Origin: DALYLB01 sp046154695
GTDB taxonomy: Bacteria > Acidobacteriota > Blastocatellia > RBC074
DNA length: 25,320 nt
Assembly: GCA_046154695.1 (NCBI GenBank)
Contig: JBJXFI010000054.1
Span: 1 to 25,320 of the forward strand
Direction: 5' to 3'
Under the pieces are notes generated by a model. It was given only the letters and a program-made list of their open reading frames with translations. It was not told the DNA's origin and did not search any database. Position 1 is the first letter of the stretch; every line of letters starts with the position of its first letter. Position numbers and translations under genes: made by a program. Shown here piece by piece: positions 1-6,550 of the stretch.

Positions 1-2
1 GG

Positions 3-914
3 GCCGACAGCGACGCCCTGCGGCGGAGCAGGGTCGATGAGGTCAACACGATCGCCGGAAAGGTGGCTGATCTGAACGCCCAGATCAGCGTCGCGGAGAA
101 CACGGGCGGCAGCGCGCCCGCGCTTCGCGATCAGCGCGGGGAGCTTGTTCGTCAACTGGCCGAGTTGACGGGCGCGCGCTCGACGGAGACGGAAAGCGGC
201 GAAATTACGCTGACGATCGGTGAAGGCCAGGCCATCGTTCTGGGCCAGACCGCTTCTCCGCTGGCCGCGGAAAGCGCTCCGCCCGAGGGGCTTGCCGTGC
301 TGACCCTGGAAGGGCAGGCGGTGAACATCGCCGATGGGGCGCTGCGCGGATTGCAGGAGGCCATCGGCGAGATCGGCGCGCATATCGCGAGCCTCGACCA
401 GTTGGCGGAATCGCTCGCCTCGCGCGTCAACGCACTGCATGTCTCCGGCGCGGATCTGGACGGAGCCGCCGGAACGGCTCTCTTCGTCGCATCGGGGGGC
501 GGAACCGTGACGGCGGCCAATATAGAGATCTCTCCGGCAATCAAGGCCGATCCGCGGCTGATCGTGACCGCCGCCGCCGGCGCGGGCAGCGGCGATGCTT
601 CCGTGGCGCGATCCATCGCCGGACTGCTCAGCGACCGCAACTCGGTCATTGGATCGGGCACGGGCTCCTTCGAGTCCTTCTATGCCTCGCTGGTGACGGA
701 GGCCGGCGCGGGCGTGCGATCGGCCGAGGACGCCCTCGCGACGCAGCATGCGATTCTGGCCCAGACCAAGGCGCAGCGTGAATCCATCTCGGGCGTGTCG
801 CTCGATGAAGAGGCGATCAACCTGCTCCAGTTTCAGAAAGCCTTTGAGGCGGCCGCGCGATTCCTGAAAGTCGCCGACGAAATGACGCTGACGATTCTGT
901 CGCTGGCTCAGTAG
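3..914 (+). CDS. flgK: Flagellar hook-associated protein 1 FlgK, 5'-truncated by the window edge
   Basis: The reading frame is open from base 3 to the stop at 912-914, so about 303 C-terminal residues are present and the start lies upstream of the window. FlgK is the first hook-filament junction protein and is exported through the flagellar type III system. The visible part begins in the helical segment typical of the family, with a VADLNAQI core followed by ALRDQRGELVRQLAEL, which matches the conserved 'LRDQRD.LL..L' region. It ends in the D0 helix with LDEEAINLLQFQKAFEAAAR, the FlgK/FlgE-type C-terminal signature (consensus 'VNLDEEA..L...Q.AY.A.AR'). The next gene is flgL, the usual partner. 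A GTG at 63 is an internal codon and not the start, because the frame stays open and FlgK-like before it. The assignment is secure; only the N-terminus is missing. Confidence 0.93.
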   Translation, partial: ADSDALRRSRVDEVNTIAGKVADLNAQISVAENTGGSAPALRDQRGELVRQLAELTGARSTETESGEITLTIGEGQAIVLGQTASPLAAESAPPEGLAVLTLEGQAVNIADGALRGLQEAIGEIGAHIASLDQLAESLASRVNALHVSGADLDGAAGTALFVASGGGTVTAANIEISPAIKADPRLIVTAAAGAGSGDASVARSIAGLLSDRNSVIGSGTGSFESFYASLVTEAGAGVRSAEDALATQHAILAQTKAQRESISGVSLDEEAINLLQFQKAFEAAARFLKVADEMTLTILSLAQ

Positions 915-985
915 GATTTTTCGATGTTCGCGGGGATGCGGGCGCGAATTCGGCCAATTTGGCCCAAAAAGAGAGGAAGAGATCA

Positions 986-1891
986 ATGCCATTTCGTGTC
1001 ACCGATGCTTCAAGCAGCGCCCGGCTCGTCGCGCAGGTCACGGCGAGCCAGCAGCGGATTGCGGCGGCGCAGGAGCAGGTCGCCAGCGGCAAACGAATCA
1101 ACCGCCCGTCGGACGATCCGGCGGGGACGGGCGTCGTCCTTCGTGTGCGCACCGCGCAAGCGGCGATGGAGCAGTTCAACGAAAGCGCCGGGGCGGCGCG
1201 CGAAACCCTGGCGGCCGGCGACGGCGCGATCGAGGCCTATGAGCTGGCGCTCGACCGCGCCCGCGCCTTGCTGTCGCAGGGAGTATCGGACACGACCTCA
1301 TCCAGCGCCCGCAAGGTCATCGCGACTGAGATCGACAGCCTGCGCGGGCATGTTCTGGGACTTGCCAACCAGCGCCACGGCGACCAGTTCCTGTTCGGAG
1401 GCACGCGCCAGGAAGCGGCGCCTTACGATTCCAACGGCACGCCGGCGGCCGGGGCCGCATCGCGTCAGACGGTTCAGATCGATCCCGAAGGGGGCCTCCT
1501 GGCAACGGGCGTCACGGCCGGGGAGGTCTTCGCCGACGAGAACGGGGTCGTTTTCGATGCGTTGAGCAACGCGGCGGCGGCGCTGCGCGGCACGGGCGAT
1601 CCGGTGGCGGACCGCGCGGCGCTGCTCGCGAGCATGGATCATTTGGCCGGGCTCGCCGATCGGGCGCGGGCGGCCCGCGGGCAGATCGGCGCCGGCCTCC
1701 AGATGGCGGAATCCACGACGGGACAGCTCGAACAACGCTCGCTCGATCTCGAAGAGACCGCGCAGCGCGTGGAAGCGGCCGATTTCGCCGAAGCGGCCGT
1801 GCGATTGATCGAATCGCAGCGGGCATTTGAGGCAATCCTGCAGACCCGGGCGGCGACGGGCCGCCGATCGCTGATCGATCTGCTCGGCTGA
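986..1891 (+). CDS. flgL: Flagellar hook-associated protein 3 FlgL
   Basis: This 301-residue flagellin-fold protein forms the second hook-filament junction ring, between FlgK and the filament. The N-terminus carries the flagellin-type D0/D1 signature: a helix near residues 10-30, then VASGKRINRPSDDPAGTG, the 'SGKR...PSDDP' box typical of FlgL. The C-terminus has AAVRLIESQRAFEAILQTRA, the family's terminal helix. The ATG at 986 was chosen over an in-frame TTG at 959 because a purine-rich GAGAGGAAGAG lies just before it and because the N-terminus then matches FlgL length. The spacer from flgK is 71 bases, and fliW follows 39 bases downstream, so the genes are probably co-transcribed. Nothing appears broken. 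Confidence is high from both sequence and position. Confidence 0.93.
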   Translation: MPFRVTDASSSARLVAQVTASQQRIAAAQEQVASGKRINRPSDDPAGTGVVLRVRTAQAAMEQFNESAGAARETLAAGDGAIEAYELALDRARALLSQGVSDTTSSSARKVIATEIDSLRGHVLGLANQRHGDQFLFGGTRQEAAPYDSNGTPAAGAASRQTVQIDPEGGLLATGVTAGEVFADENGVVFDALSNAAAALRGTGDPVADRAALLASMDHLAGLADRARAARGQIGAGLQMAESTTGQLEQRSLDLEETAQRVEAADFAEAAVRLIESQRAFEAILQTRAATGRRSLIDLLG

Positions 1892-1899
1892 TCCGGAAG

Positions 1900-1919
1900 C
1901 GCCGGCATTCTCGCCGGCG
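1900..1919 (+). promoter_or_regulatory. Perfect hairpin abutting the fliW ribosome binding site
   Basis: CGCCGGC (1900-1906) and GCCGGCG (1913-1919) form a 7-bp all-GC stem with a 6-base loop. It ends exactly where the GGGGGAG Shine-Dalgarno of fliW begins. There is no T-run, so it is not a standard terminator. It could slow ribosome loading, stabilise the fliW end of a processed transcript, or be incidental. The stem is seen; the function is inferred. Confidence 0.45.
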
Positions 1920-1930
1920 GGGGAGTTATC

Positions 1931-2365
1931 TTGAAGATTCATATCCAGAACACTGACATCGAATACGAAGAGGGCAACGTCATCACGTTTGACGAAGGAC
2001 TGGTCGGGTTGCCGCGCCTGCGGCGGCTGGTGATCGTCACACAACCCGAGATCGCTCCGTTTATGTGGCTCGCCTCGACGGAGGAGCCCGAGACGGCGTT
2101 TCTGGTGATGGAGCCGCGCCTGATGTTCGGCGGCTACACCCCCGGGATTCCGGCCCCGGTTCGCGACCGGATCGGCCTGGAGGCGGGGGAAGACCCGCTC
2201 CTGCTCGCGATCGCGATTATCACGCCGGAATGGCACCGCTCCTCGATCAATCTCAAAGCGCCGCTGGTCATCGCTCCGGGCGCCATGCGAGGCACGCAGG
2301 TGATCCTGAGCGAGAGCGGTTACAGGCTCAATGAGTCGCTGGCGGCATTGGCGGCCGCGGCCTGA
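1931..2365 (+). CDS. fliW: Flagellar assembly factor FliW (CsrA antagonist)
   Basis: This 144-residue protein matches FliW in length and layout. It has an N-terminal strand ending in ITFDEGLVGLP (consensus 'I.F..GLPGF'), a central WLASTEEPETAFLVMEP segment (family 'L.S...P...F.v..P'), and a late LLLAIAIITP...SINLKAPLVI block (family 'v..IvT.....t.NL.aPiviN'). In Bacillus subtilis FliW binds either flagellin or CsrA: free flagellin titrates FliW, and released CsrA then represses flagellin translation. FliW acts in the cytoplasm. The start is a TTG at 1931, chosen because GGGGGAG sits about 6 bases upstream and no ATG precedes the conserved region. The gene lies directly before csrA, the classic pairing. 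A GC-rich hairpin touches its ribosome binding site. The assignment is strong. Confidence 0.9.
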   Translation: MKIHIQNTDIEYEEGNVITFDEGLVGLPRLRRLVIVTQPEIAPFMWLASTEEPETAFLVMEPRLMFGGYTPGIPAPVRDRIGLEAGEDPLLLAIAIITPEWHRSSINLKAPLVIAPGAMRGTQVILSESGYRLNESLAALAAAA

Positions 2366-2399
2366 AAGTGAAGGCCGCCTGGTCCACCCAGCGGCGCCG

Positions 2400-2438
2400 G
2401 CGGCCAGGAAGGCCGCTGATCCCATGCCAGGAGGGCAT
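2400..2438 (+). promoter_or_regulatory. Two GGA-loop hairpins in the csrA leader, predicted CsrA autoregulatory sites
   Basis: Hairpin one pairs GCGGCC (2400-2405) with GGCCGC (2411-2416) around the loop AGGAA. Hairpin two pairs ATGCC (2424-2428) with GGCAT (2434-2438) around the loop AGGAG. CsrA/RsmA dimers bind GGA, ideally A(N)GGA, presented in a hairpin loop, and often bridge two sites. The two GGA cores are 23 bases apart, and the second is part of the csrA Shine-Dalgarno AGGAGGG (2429-2435). Both stems are seen directly. Repression of csrA by its own product is inferred. Confidence 0.55.
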
Positions 2439-2442
2439 TTTT

Positions 2443-2757
2443 ATGCTGGTGTTGAAACGGCAGGTCGGCGAGAAGCTGGTGATCGGCAACGAGATCACGA
2501 TCGAGGTGCTGTCCGTCAGCGGAGACAGCGTGCGTTTGGGAATTGTCGCTCCCCGCGAGACCTCGGTGCATCGGTTTGAAATCTTCGCGGAGATCGAGGA
2601 CGCCAACCGCGCCGCATCGCACACCGCGGTGGCGGCCCCGCGCGATGCTGTGGCCTCTCTCGCCGCGCGCCTGCGCGTTCCCGGCGAAGCTGCCGTCGAT
2701 GCCGCGGCGCCGGCCGCGGAGGAAGAACCCCAAGCAACGGAAAGACACGATCAATGA
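2443..2757 (+). CDS. csrA: Carbon storage regulator CsrA with an extended C-terminal tail
   Basis: CsrA is a dimeric RNA-binding protein that blocks ribosome access at GGA motifs in target leaders. This copy has 104 residues, against about 60-75 in most relatives. Residues 1-55 are canonical: MLVLKRQVGEKLVIG at the start, the GDSVRLGI strand, and APRETSVHR at 36-44. The RNA-contacting positions L4, R6 and R44 are all present. An asparagine at residue 55 coincides with the position reported as important for FliW binding in Bacillus. Residues 56-104 form an Ala/Glu-rich tail I do not recognise. The ATG at 2443 was chosen over an in-frame ATG at 2368 because it gives the universal CsrA N-terminus and has AGGAGGG 7 bases upstream. 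The stop overlaps the motA start (ATGA), so the two are probably translationally coupled. Confidence 0.95.
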   Translation: MLVLKRQVGEKLVIGNEITIEVLSVSGDSVRLGIVAPRETSVHRFEIFAEIEDANRAASHTAVAAPRDAVASLAARLRVPGEAAVDAAAPAAEEEPQATERHDQ

Positions 2758-3497
2758 AACGCCTGGATTTTTCGGTAATTATCGGATGGTTGATTGGACT
2801 CGCCGCCATTGCCGGCTGCGCGATGATGGACGGCATACGCCTGGGCTTCCTCTGGCAGCCGACGGCGGCGCTCGTCGTCTTCGGCGGCACGCTCGGCGCG
2901 GTGATCGTCCGGTGCGGCATCGGCAGCCTGCGCGAAGCCGCGCGCGCGGCCTTCACGCTATTTTTCCGCGAAAGCGGCGATGAGATGGAAGCGGAATCGG
3001 CGCGGCTGGCATGGCTCGCAAGAACGGCTCATCGCGAGGGCGTGCGCATTTTCGAATCGCAGGCCGAAGCCTCCCCCGATCCGCTGATGCGCGAGGCATT
3101 CTCGATGATGGCCGATTACGCCGAGCCGCGCGAGGTTCTGCACAGGCTCAGCCGCATCCTCGATGAGGAGGCCGAGCGCGGGCTGGGCCAGGCGGCGACG
3201 ATCGATGCCGCCGGCGGATACGCGCCCACCTTCGGCATCATCGGCGCGGTCCTCGGATTGATCTTTGTGCTGCGGTCGATCGCCGATCCGAGCGCGCTCG
3301 GCGCCGGGATCGCGACCGCATTCGTCGCGACGATTTACGGCGTCGGGGCGGCCAACCTGATCTTTTTTCCTCTCGCGGCGCGATTGCGAGAGCGGCAGCG
3401 CTTGCGCATGAAACGGCGCGAGCTGCTGGCGGAGGCTCTCGTCGCGCTCGCCTCCCACGAATCGCCCGGCGTCATCGCCGCGCGGCTCGCCGTGTAA
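2754..3497 (+). CDS. motA: Flagellar stator protein MotA
   Basis: MotA is the membrane-embedded stator subunit that, with MotB, turns ion flow into rotor torque. The 247-residue product has four predicted membrane segments: about 6-27, 33-53 (ending FGGTLGAVIV), 160-178 (APTFGIIGAVLGLIFVL) and 186-210 (GIATAFVATIYGVGAANLIF). Between segments two and three lies the charged cytoplasmic loop, including AWLARTAHREGVRIFE, where rotor-interacting Arg and Glu residues are found in the family. The conserved stator proline is in APTFG. The start overlaps the csrA stop by four bases (ATGA). motB follows 22 bases later. The length and topology fit the Bacillus-type MotA/PomA family. The ion used (proton or sodium) cannot be settled from sequence alone. 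Confidence 0.93.
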   Translation: MKRLDFSVIIGWLIGLAAIAGCAMMDGIRLGFLWQPTAALVVFGGTLGAVIVRCGIGSLREAARAAFTLFFRESGDEMEAESARLAWLARTAHREGVRIFESQAEASPDPLMREAFSMMADYAEPREVLHRLSRILDEEAERGLGQAATIDAAGGYAPTFGIIGAVLGLIFVLRSIADPSALGAGIATAFVATIYGVGAANLIFFPLAARLRERQRLRMKRRELLAEALVALASHESPGVIAARLAV

Positions 3498-3519
3498 ATT
3501 TAGAGGCGGCGAGCGGAAG

Positions 3520-4293
3520 ATGAACCTCGCCGGTTTCCGTATGAAGCTTGGACATCCAGCCACGAATTCACCGAAAAATCCCCGCGCGGAATCGCCGGCG
3601 CGCCGCTCGCGAAGAATGTCCGACCCCCCGGAATACGGGGCGGGCGATCACCGCGACCGGTGGCTGATTTCATACGCGGACCTGGTGACGCTGCTTTTTT
3701 CGCTCTTCGTCGTGCTTTACGCCGCGGCGGACGAAAACCGCGCGCGCGCCGTGCAAAGCGCCATGGCCGTCGAGATCAGCGGCGCCCCGCAGGCTTCGCC
3801 GGGGCCGATGCCCGGAGGACGCGGGGTTCTGCCGGGGAGCGATTCGCTTCTTGCCGTGCGCGGCGCGGTCGAGAGGGCGCTCTCGGCGAACGAGGTGCTG
3901 CGGTCGCGAACGCGTGTGACGGAGCTCGAGCGGGGGTTCATCGTCTCGCTGGCCGAGGCGGGCTTTTTCGATCCGGGCGACGCGGCGGTGCGCAAGGATG
4001 CCGGGGCGCTGCTCGACGCGCTGGGCGACACGCTCGGCAAATCGAGCGCATTGATCAGGGTGGAAGGACATACCGATTCGACGCCGATCGCGACGCCGCG
4101 CTACCCGTCCAACTGGGAGCTCTCCTCGGCGCGGGCGTCGGCCGTGCTGTCGCTGCTCGTGGCGCGCGGCGTCCCGCCCGCGCGGATCTCGGTCGCGGGC
4201 TATGCCAGCGAGCGGCCCGTCGCCGGCAACGACACGCCCGCCGGCCGGGCGCTCAACCGCCGCGTGGACCTGATCGTTCTGCAATCCCGGTAA
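3520..4293 (+). CDS. motB: Flagellar stator protein MotB (OmpA-type C-terminus)
   Basis: MotB anchors the stator to peptidoglycan and carries the essential ion-binding aspartate. The membrane helix is about residues 48-70, DRWLISYADLVTLLFSLFVV, and the Asp of 'YADLVTLL' (residue 54) is the expected ion-carrying residue. An OmpA/MotB peptidoglycan-binding domain follows at about 150-256: the FFDPGDA strand, VEGHTDSTPI, the NWELSSARA helix, VAGYASERPVA and NRRVDLIV, all standard. The ATG at 3520 has a purine-rich GAGCGGAAG before it but gives an unusually long, charged cytoplasmic tail. An alternative ATG at 3616 (MSDPPEYG) would put the aspartate at residue 22, closer to known MotB proteins, but has a weaker ribosome binding site. 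The family call is secure; the start is uncertain. Confidence 0.92.
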   Translation: MNLAGFRMKLGHPATNSPKNPRAESPARRSRRMSDPPEYGAGDHRDRWLISYADLVTLLFSLFVVLYAAADENRARAVQSAMAVEISGAPQASPGPMPGGRGVLPGSDSLLAVRGAVERALSANEVLRSRTRVTELERGFIVSLAEAGFFDPGDAAVRKDAGALLDALGDTLGKSSALIRVEGHTDSTPIATPRYPSNWELSSARASAVLSLLVARGVPPARISVAGYASERPVAGNDTPAGRALNRRVDLIVLQSR

Positions 4294-4326
4294 CGCGGGT
4301 TTCTCCCACCAGTCGGATATTTCGCC

Positions 4327-4354
4327 TAAAGTTTTTCCTCTGCCCGCACGATAA
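4327..4354 (+). promoter_or_regulatory. Sigma-28 (FliA)-type promoter for fliC
   Basis: TAAAGTTT at 4327-4334 is an exact match to the extended sigma-28 -35 consensus. CACGATAA at 4347-4354 matches six of eight bases of the -10 consensus GCCGATAA. The spacer is 12 bases (the enteric consensus has 11). Transcription would start near 4362, giving a leader of about 80 bases before the fliC ATG. Flagellin genes are classic sigma-28 targets. The fliA gene itself is not in the window. Confidence 0.72.
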
Positions 4355-4366
4355 GAGAGGTGTTGC

Positions 4367-4440
4367 GACGCGGACAGCGTCACGAATCCAATTCAACCTC
4401 GCCAAGGCACGGAAGCCGCGGCTAACGTTCACGGAGGAAC
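4367..4440 (+). promoter_or_regulatory. fliC leader with three GGA-loop hairpins, predicted CsrA target
   Basis: Three short hairpins lie in the predicted fliC leader. Stem GACGC/GCGTC (4367-4371/4377-4381) has loop GGACA. Stem GGC/GCC (4406-4408/4415-4417) has hexaloop ACGGAA. Stem GTTC/GAAC (4427-4430/4437-4440) has hexaloop ACGGAG. The third contains the Shine-Dalgarno GGAGG, and its TTCACGGAGGAA core closely resembles the TTCACGGATGAA site of Pseudomonas hcnA bound by RsmE. The second stem has only three base pairs. With fliW and csrA in the same cluster, translational repression of flagellin by CsrA is the natural reading. The structures are seen; the regulation is inferred. Confidence 0.62.
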
Positions 4441-4443
4441 ATC

Positions 4444-5973
4444 ATGCCAATTTCATTAGTCAACAATCTCGAATCCCTCGGTTCGCAATCCCGGCTGAAC
4501 GCGACCGGCGCCAAATTGAACCAGACGATTCAGCGGCTCTCGTCGGGCCTGCGCATCAACCGATCGGGCGACGACGCCGCCGGTCTCTCCATCGCCAACT
4601 CGTTTCGCACGGACGTTTCCGTCCTGAATCAGGGCGTGCGCAACGCCAACGACGGCCTTTCGACGCTGCAGATCATCGACGGCGGTTTGAACACGATCTC
4701 CAACCTGCTCGACCGCGCGGCCACGCTCGCCACGCAGTCCGCTTCCGACACCTTCATCGGCAACCGGGACACGCTGCAGTCGGAGCTGAACAAGGTGTTC
4801 AACGAAATCAGCCGCCAGGCGGAGGCCGTCGGATTGGGCGGCGCCAGCACCACGGCGGAAGGGCGCTTCAACAAGGCGATCGGCGTCTTCATCGGCGGCG
4901 GCAGCGGCGTGACGACCTCCAACAACGAGGTCTCGCTCGATCTGTCGAACAGCCGTGTGGACAAGACCGGCCTGAGCCTGAACAATCTGAATATCGGCAC
5001 CGGCGCCGGCAACGTCACGGGAGGCGGGGACATCTCCGGCGGGCTTGTCGCGAATGAGGTCCTGACGTTCCAGAAGATCGGCTCCAGCGGCGCGCTCACT
5101 TCGTTCACGGTCTCGCTTTCGGCGGGCGCCACCTCCTCGAATGTGATCGACACGATCAACAATGACGCGAACGTCCAGGCGGCCGGCGTCACCGCTTCCC
5201 TCAACAGCACCGGTAAACTGGTGCTGACCTCGACATCATTCTTCACGGTCTCTTCCGATTTGGCGGGCACCGCGACGGGGCAGACCAGCGTTGCGGGCGC
5301 GGCCGCGGCCGCGAACGACGTGGCGATTACCGGCGCGGCCAACTATACGACCAAGACCGTTTCGGCGGCCGGCGCGGCGGCGACGCAGACCCTCAGTTTC
5401 ACGGGCTCGGAGATCGGCTTTGAGAATACCTCGAAGGACGTGAGCTTCGCCTCCAGCACGACCGTCGCCACGGGCGCCTCAAACGCCGCGGCCGCGGTCA
5501 ACGGCGACACGACGCTGCGCTCGGCGGGCGTCTTCGCCATCGTCAACAAGGCCGACAGCACCCAGGTGACGTTTGTCTCGTTGAACAGCTTCAATCTCGG
5601 CGTCAGCAATGCCGGAACAGGCAGCGCCAACAACAACATCACTTCGCAGAGCCCGACGGCGGCGACGAGCGGAGTCCTGACGGGCGGCGCGGGCGGCGCG
5701 AAGAGCGCACTGGAATCCATCAAAGCCGCCGTCGATCTGCTGGGCCAGATCCAGGGCAAGGTCGGCGCGGGCCAGAACAATCTCCTGCAGGCGATCGATC
5801 TGGCGACTTCGCAGATCAACAACGTGCAGGCCGCCGAATCCCGCATCCGCGATGCGGATATCTCGGCCGAAGCCTCGAACCTCTCGCGCCTGAGTGTGCT
5901 GCAGCAGGCGGGCGTGGCGGCTCTGGCGCAGGCCAACCAGTCGAGCCAGGCCGTGCTCTCGCTGCTCCGATAA
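4444..5973 (+). CDS. fliC: Flagellin (filament subunit)
   Basis: The 509-residue product has both conserved flagellin ends. At the N-terminus are helix SQSRLNATGAKLNQTIQRLS, the box SSGLRINRSGDDAAGLSIAN, and then RNANDGLSTLQIIDGGLNTI. At the C-terminus are AESRIRDADISAEASNLSRL and QQAGVAALAQANQSSQAVLS. These form the D0/D1 coiled-coil core that polymerises and signals export. Residues about 140-410 are the surface-exposed, Ser/Thr/Ala/Gly-rich variable region. Two segments (around 200-270 and 315-385) look like flagellin hook-IN-type modules. The ATG at 4444 follows GGAGGAAC with normal spacing. The gene has its own sigma-28-type promoter and a structured leader, so it is probably transcribed as a separate unit between motB and flaG. 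This is the only flagellin gene in the window. Confidence 0.96.
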   Translation: MPISLVNNLESLGSQSRLNATGAKLNQTIQRLSSGLRINRSGDDAAGLSIANSFRTDVSVLNQGVRNANDGLSTLQIIDGGLNTISNLLDRAATLATQSASDTFIGNRDTLQSELNKVFNEISRQAEAVGLGGASTTAEGRFNKAIGVFIGGGSGVTTSNNEVSLDLSNSRVDKTGLSLNNLNIGTGAGNVTGGGDISGGLVANEVLTFQKIGSSGALTSFTVSLSAGATSSNVIDTINNDANVQAAGVTASLNSTGKLVLTSTSFFTVSSDLAGTATGQTSVAGAAAAANDVAITGAANYTTKTVSAAGAAATQTLSFTGSEIGFENTSKDVSFASSTTVATGASNAAAAVNGDTTLRSAGVFAIVNKADSTQVTFVSLNSFNLGVSNAGTGSANNNITSQSPTAATSGVLTGGAGGAKSALESIKAAVDLLGQIQGKVGAGQNNLLQAIDLATSQINNVQAAESRIRDADISAEASNLSRLSVLQQAGVAALAQANQSSQAVLSLLR

Positions 5974-6003
5974 CCGGGCAAAGAGATCGAAGCCGTCCCG
6001 GTT
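5972..6003 (+). terminator. Hairpin at the fliC stop codon
   Basis: AACCGGG (5972-5978, overlapping the stop) pairs with CCCGGTT (5997-6003) across an 18-base loop. No T-run follows. It may stabilise the flagellin mRNA end rather than terminate it. The fold is plausible but not strong. Confidence 0.3.
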
Positions 6004-6073
6004 CCATGCCGGCGCCGGATTCGATTCCTGAGAGGCCGAGCCAACAACGCATCGCCCTGTGAGAGGGGCATCT

Positions 6074-6107
6074 TTCAGGCGAGTTCTCTCCGGAGAACTC
6101 GCCTGAA
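6074..6107 (+). terminator. 15-bp perfect hairpin between fliC and flaG
   Basis: TTCAGGCGAGTTCTC (6074-6088) and GAGAACTCGCCTGAA (6093-6107) are exact reverse complements around the 4-base loop TCCG, making this the strongest simple stem in the flagellar region. It is followed by GAACATTGCGG, not a T-run, so it is not a textbook intrinsic terminator. It could still end or process the fliC message, or be an operator for flaG, whose start is 35 bases downstream. The stem is seen; the role is open. Confidence 0.55.
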
Positions 6108-6142
6108 GAACATTGCGGTATTCTCCGGCCGTGGAGGTCATT

Positions 6143-6535
6143 ATGCAGATCAACCTGATCAATCCGATAGCCGATATTCCCGTCGTCACTTCAGCGCCGG
6201 CCGTGGGGGCCCGCAACCATCCGGACACGGCGCCGGCGGGCGCCAGCAACCAGCCCGCCATTCATGTGAATTCGAAGAGGAGCGAAATCAAGCTCACATT
6301 TCCGCCAGATCGGACGGCAAACGTCGAGGACGCGCTGCGCTCGCTGGCCGAAGCCGTCAAGGCGGCCAACATCGCGCTCAATTTCAGCCGCGACGAAGAG
6401 ACCGGCTCGATCGTCGTCAAAATGGTGGACCAGACCTCCGGAGAGACGGTTCAGCAGATTCCCGCGGAAGCGCTCCTGCACCTGTCGGCCGCGCTCGGCA
6501 AACTGCAGGGGCAGCTCTTCAACCAGCGGGCATAA
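6143..6535 (+). CDS. flaG: FlaG family flagellar protein
   Basis: This 130-residue product matches bacterial FlaG. The first 45 residues are variable and probably disordered. Then comes the conserved domain: a helix (ANVEDALRSLAEAVKAANIA), LNFSRDEETGSIVVKMVD (family 'L.F..de..g..vvkv.d..t.evirqIP'), GETVQQIPAEALLHLSAAL and a short tail. FlaG affects filament length or assembly in several bacteria and is usually encoded beside fliD; its biochemical role is not settled. The ATG at 6143 has GGAGG 5 bases upstream and is preferred over an in-frame TTG at 6113, which lacks a ribosome binding site. fliD follows 15 bases downstream, so co-transcription is likely. A long perfect hairpin lies just upstream. 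Confidence 0.85.
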   Translation: MQINLINPIADIPVVTSAPAVGARNHPDTAPAGASNQPAIHVNSKRSEIKLTFPPDRTANVEDALRSLAEAVKAANIALNFSRDEETGSIVVKMVDQTSGETVQQIPAEALLHLSAALGKLQGQLFNQRA

Positions 6536-6550
6536 AGGAGGGGACCGGGC

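Noticed and set aside
952..964. Palindrome GGCCAATTTGGCC before flgL
   Set aside because: The RNA stem would be only about 4 bp with a small loop and no T-run, so no role can be supported.
3660..5057. 465-codon + strand frame spanning the end of motB and the start of fliC
   Set aside because: It lies in another frame across two strong genes and the fliC promoter, with a compositionally biased product.
6127..6139. Possible GGA-loop hairpin at the flaG ribosome binding site
   Set aside because: The 4-bp stem needs a G-U pair and the loop GTGGA is a poor CsrA site; much weaker than those at csrA and fliC.
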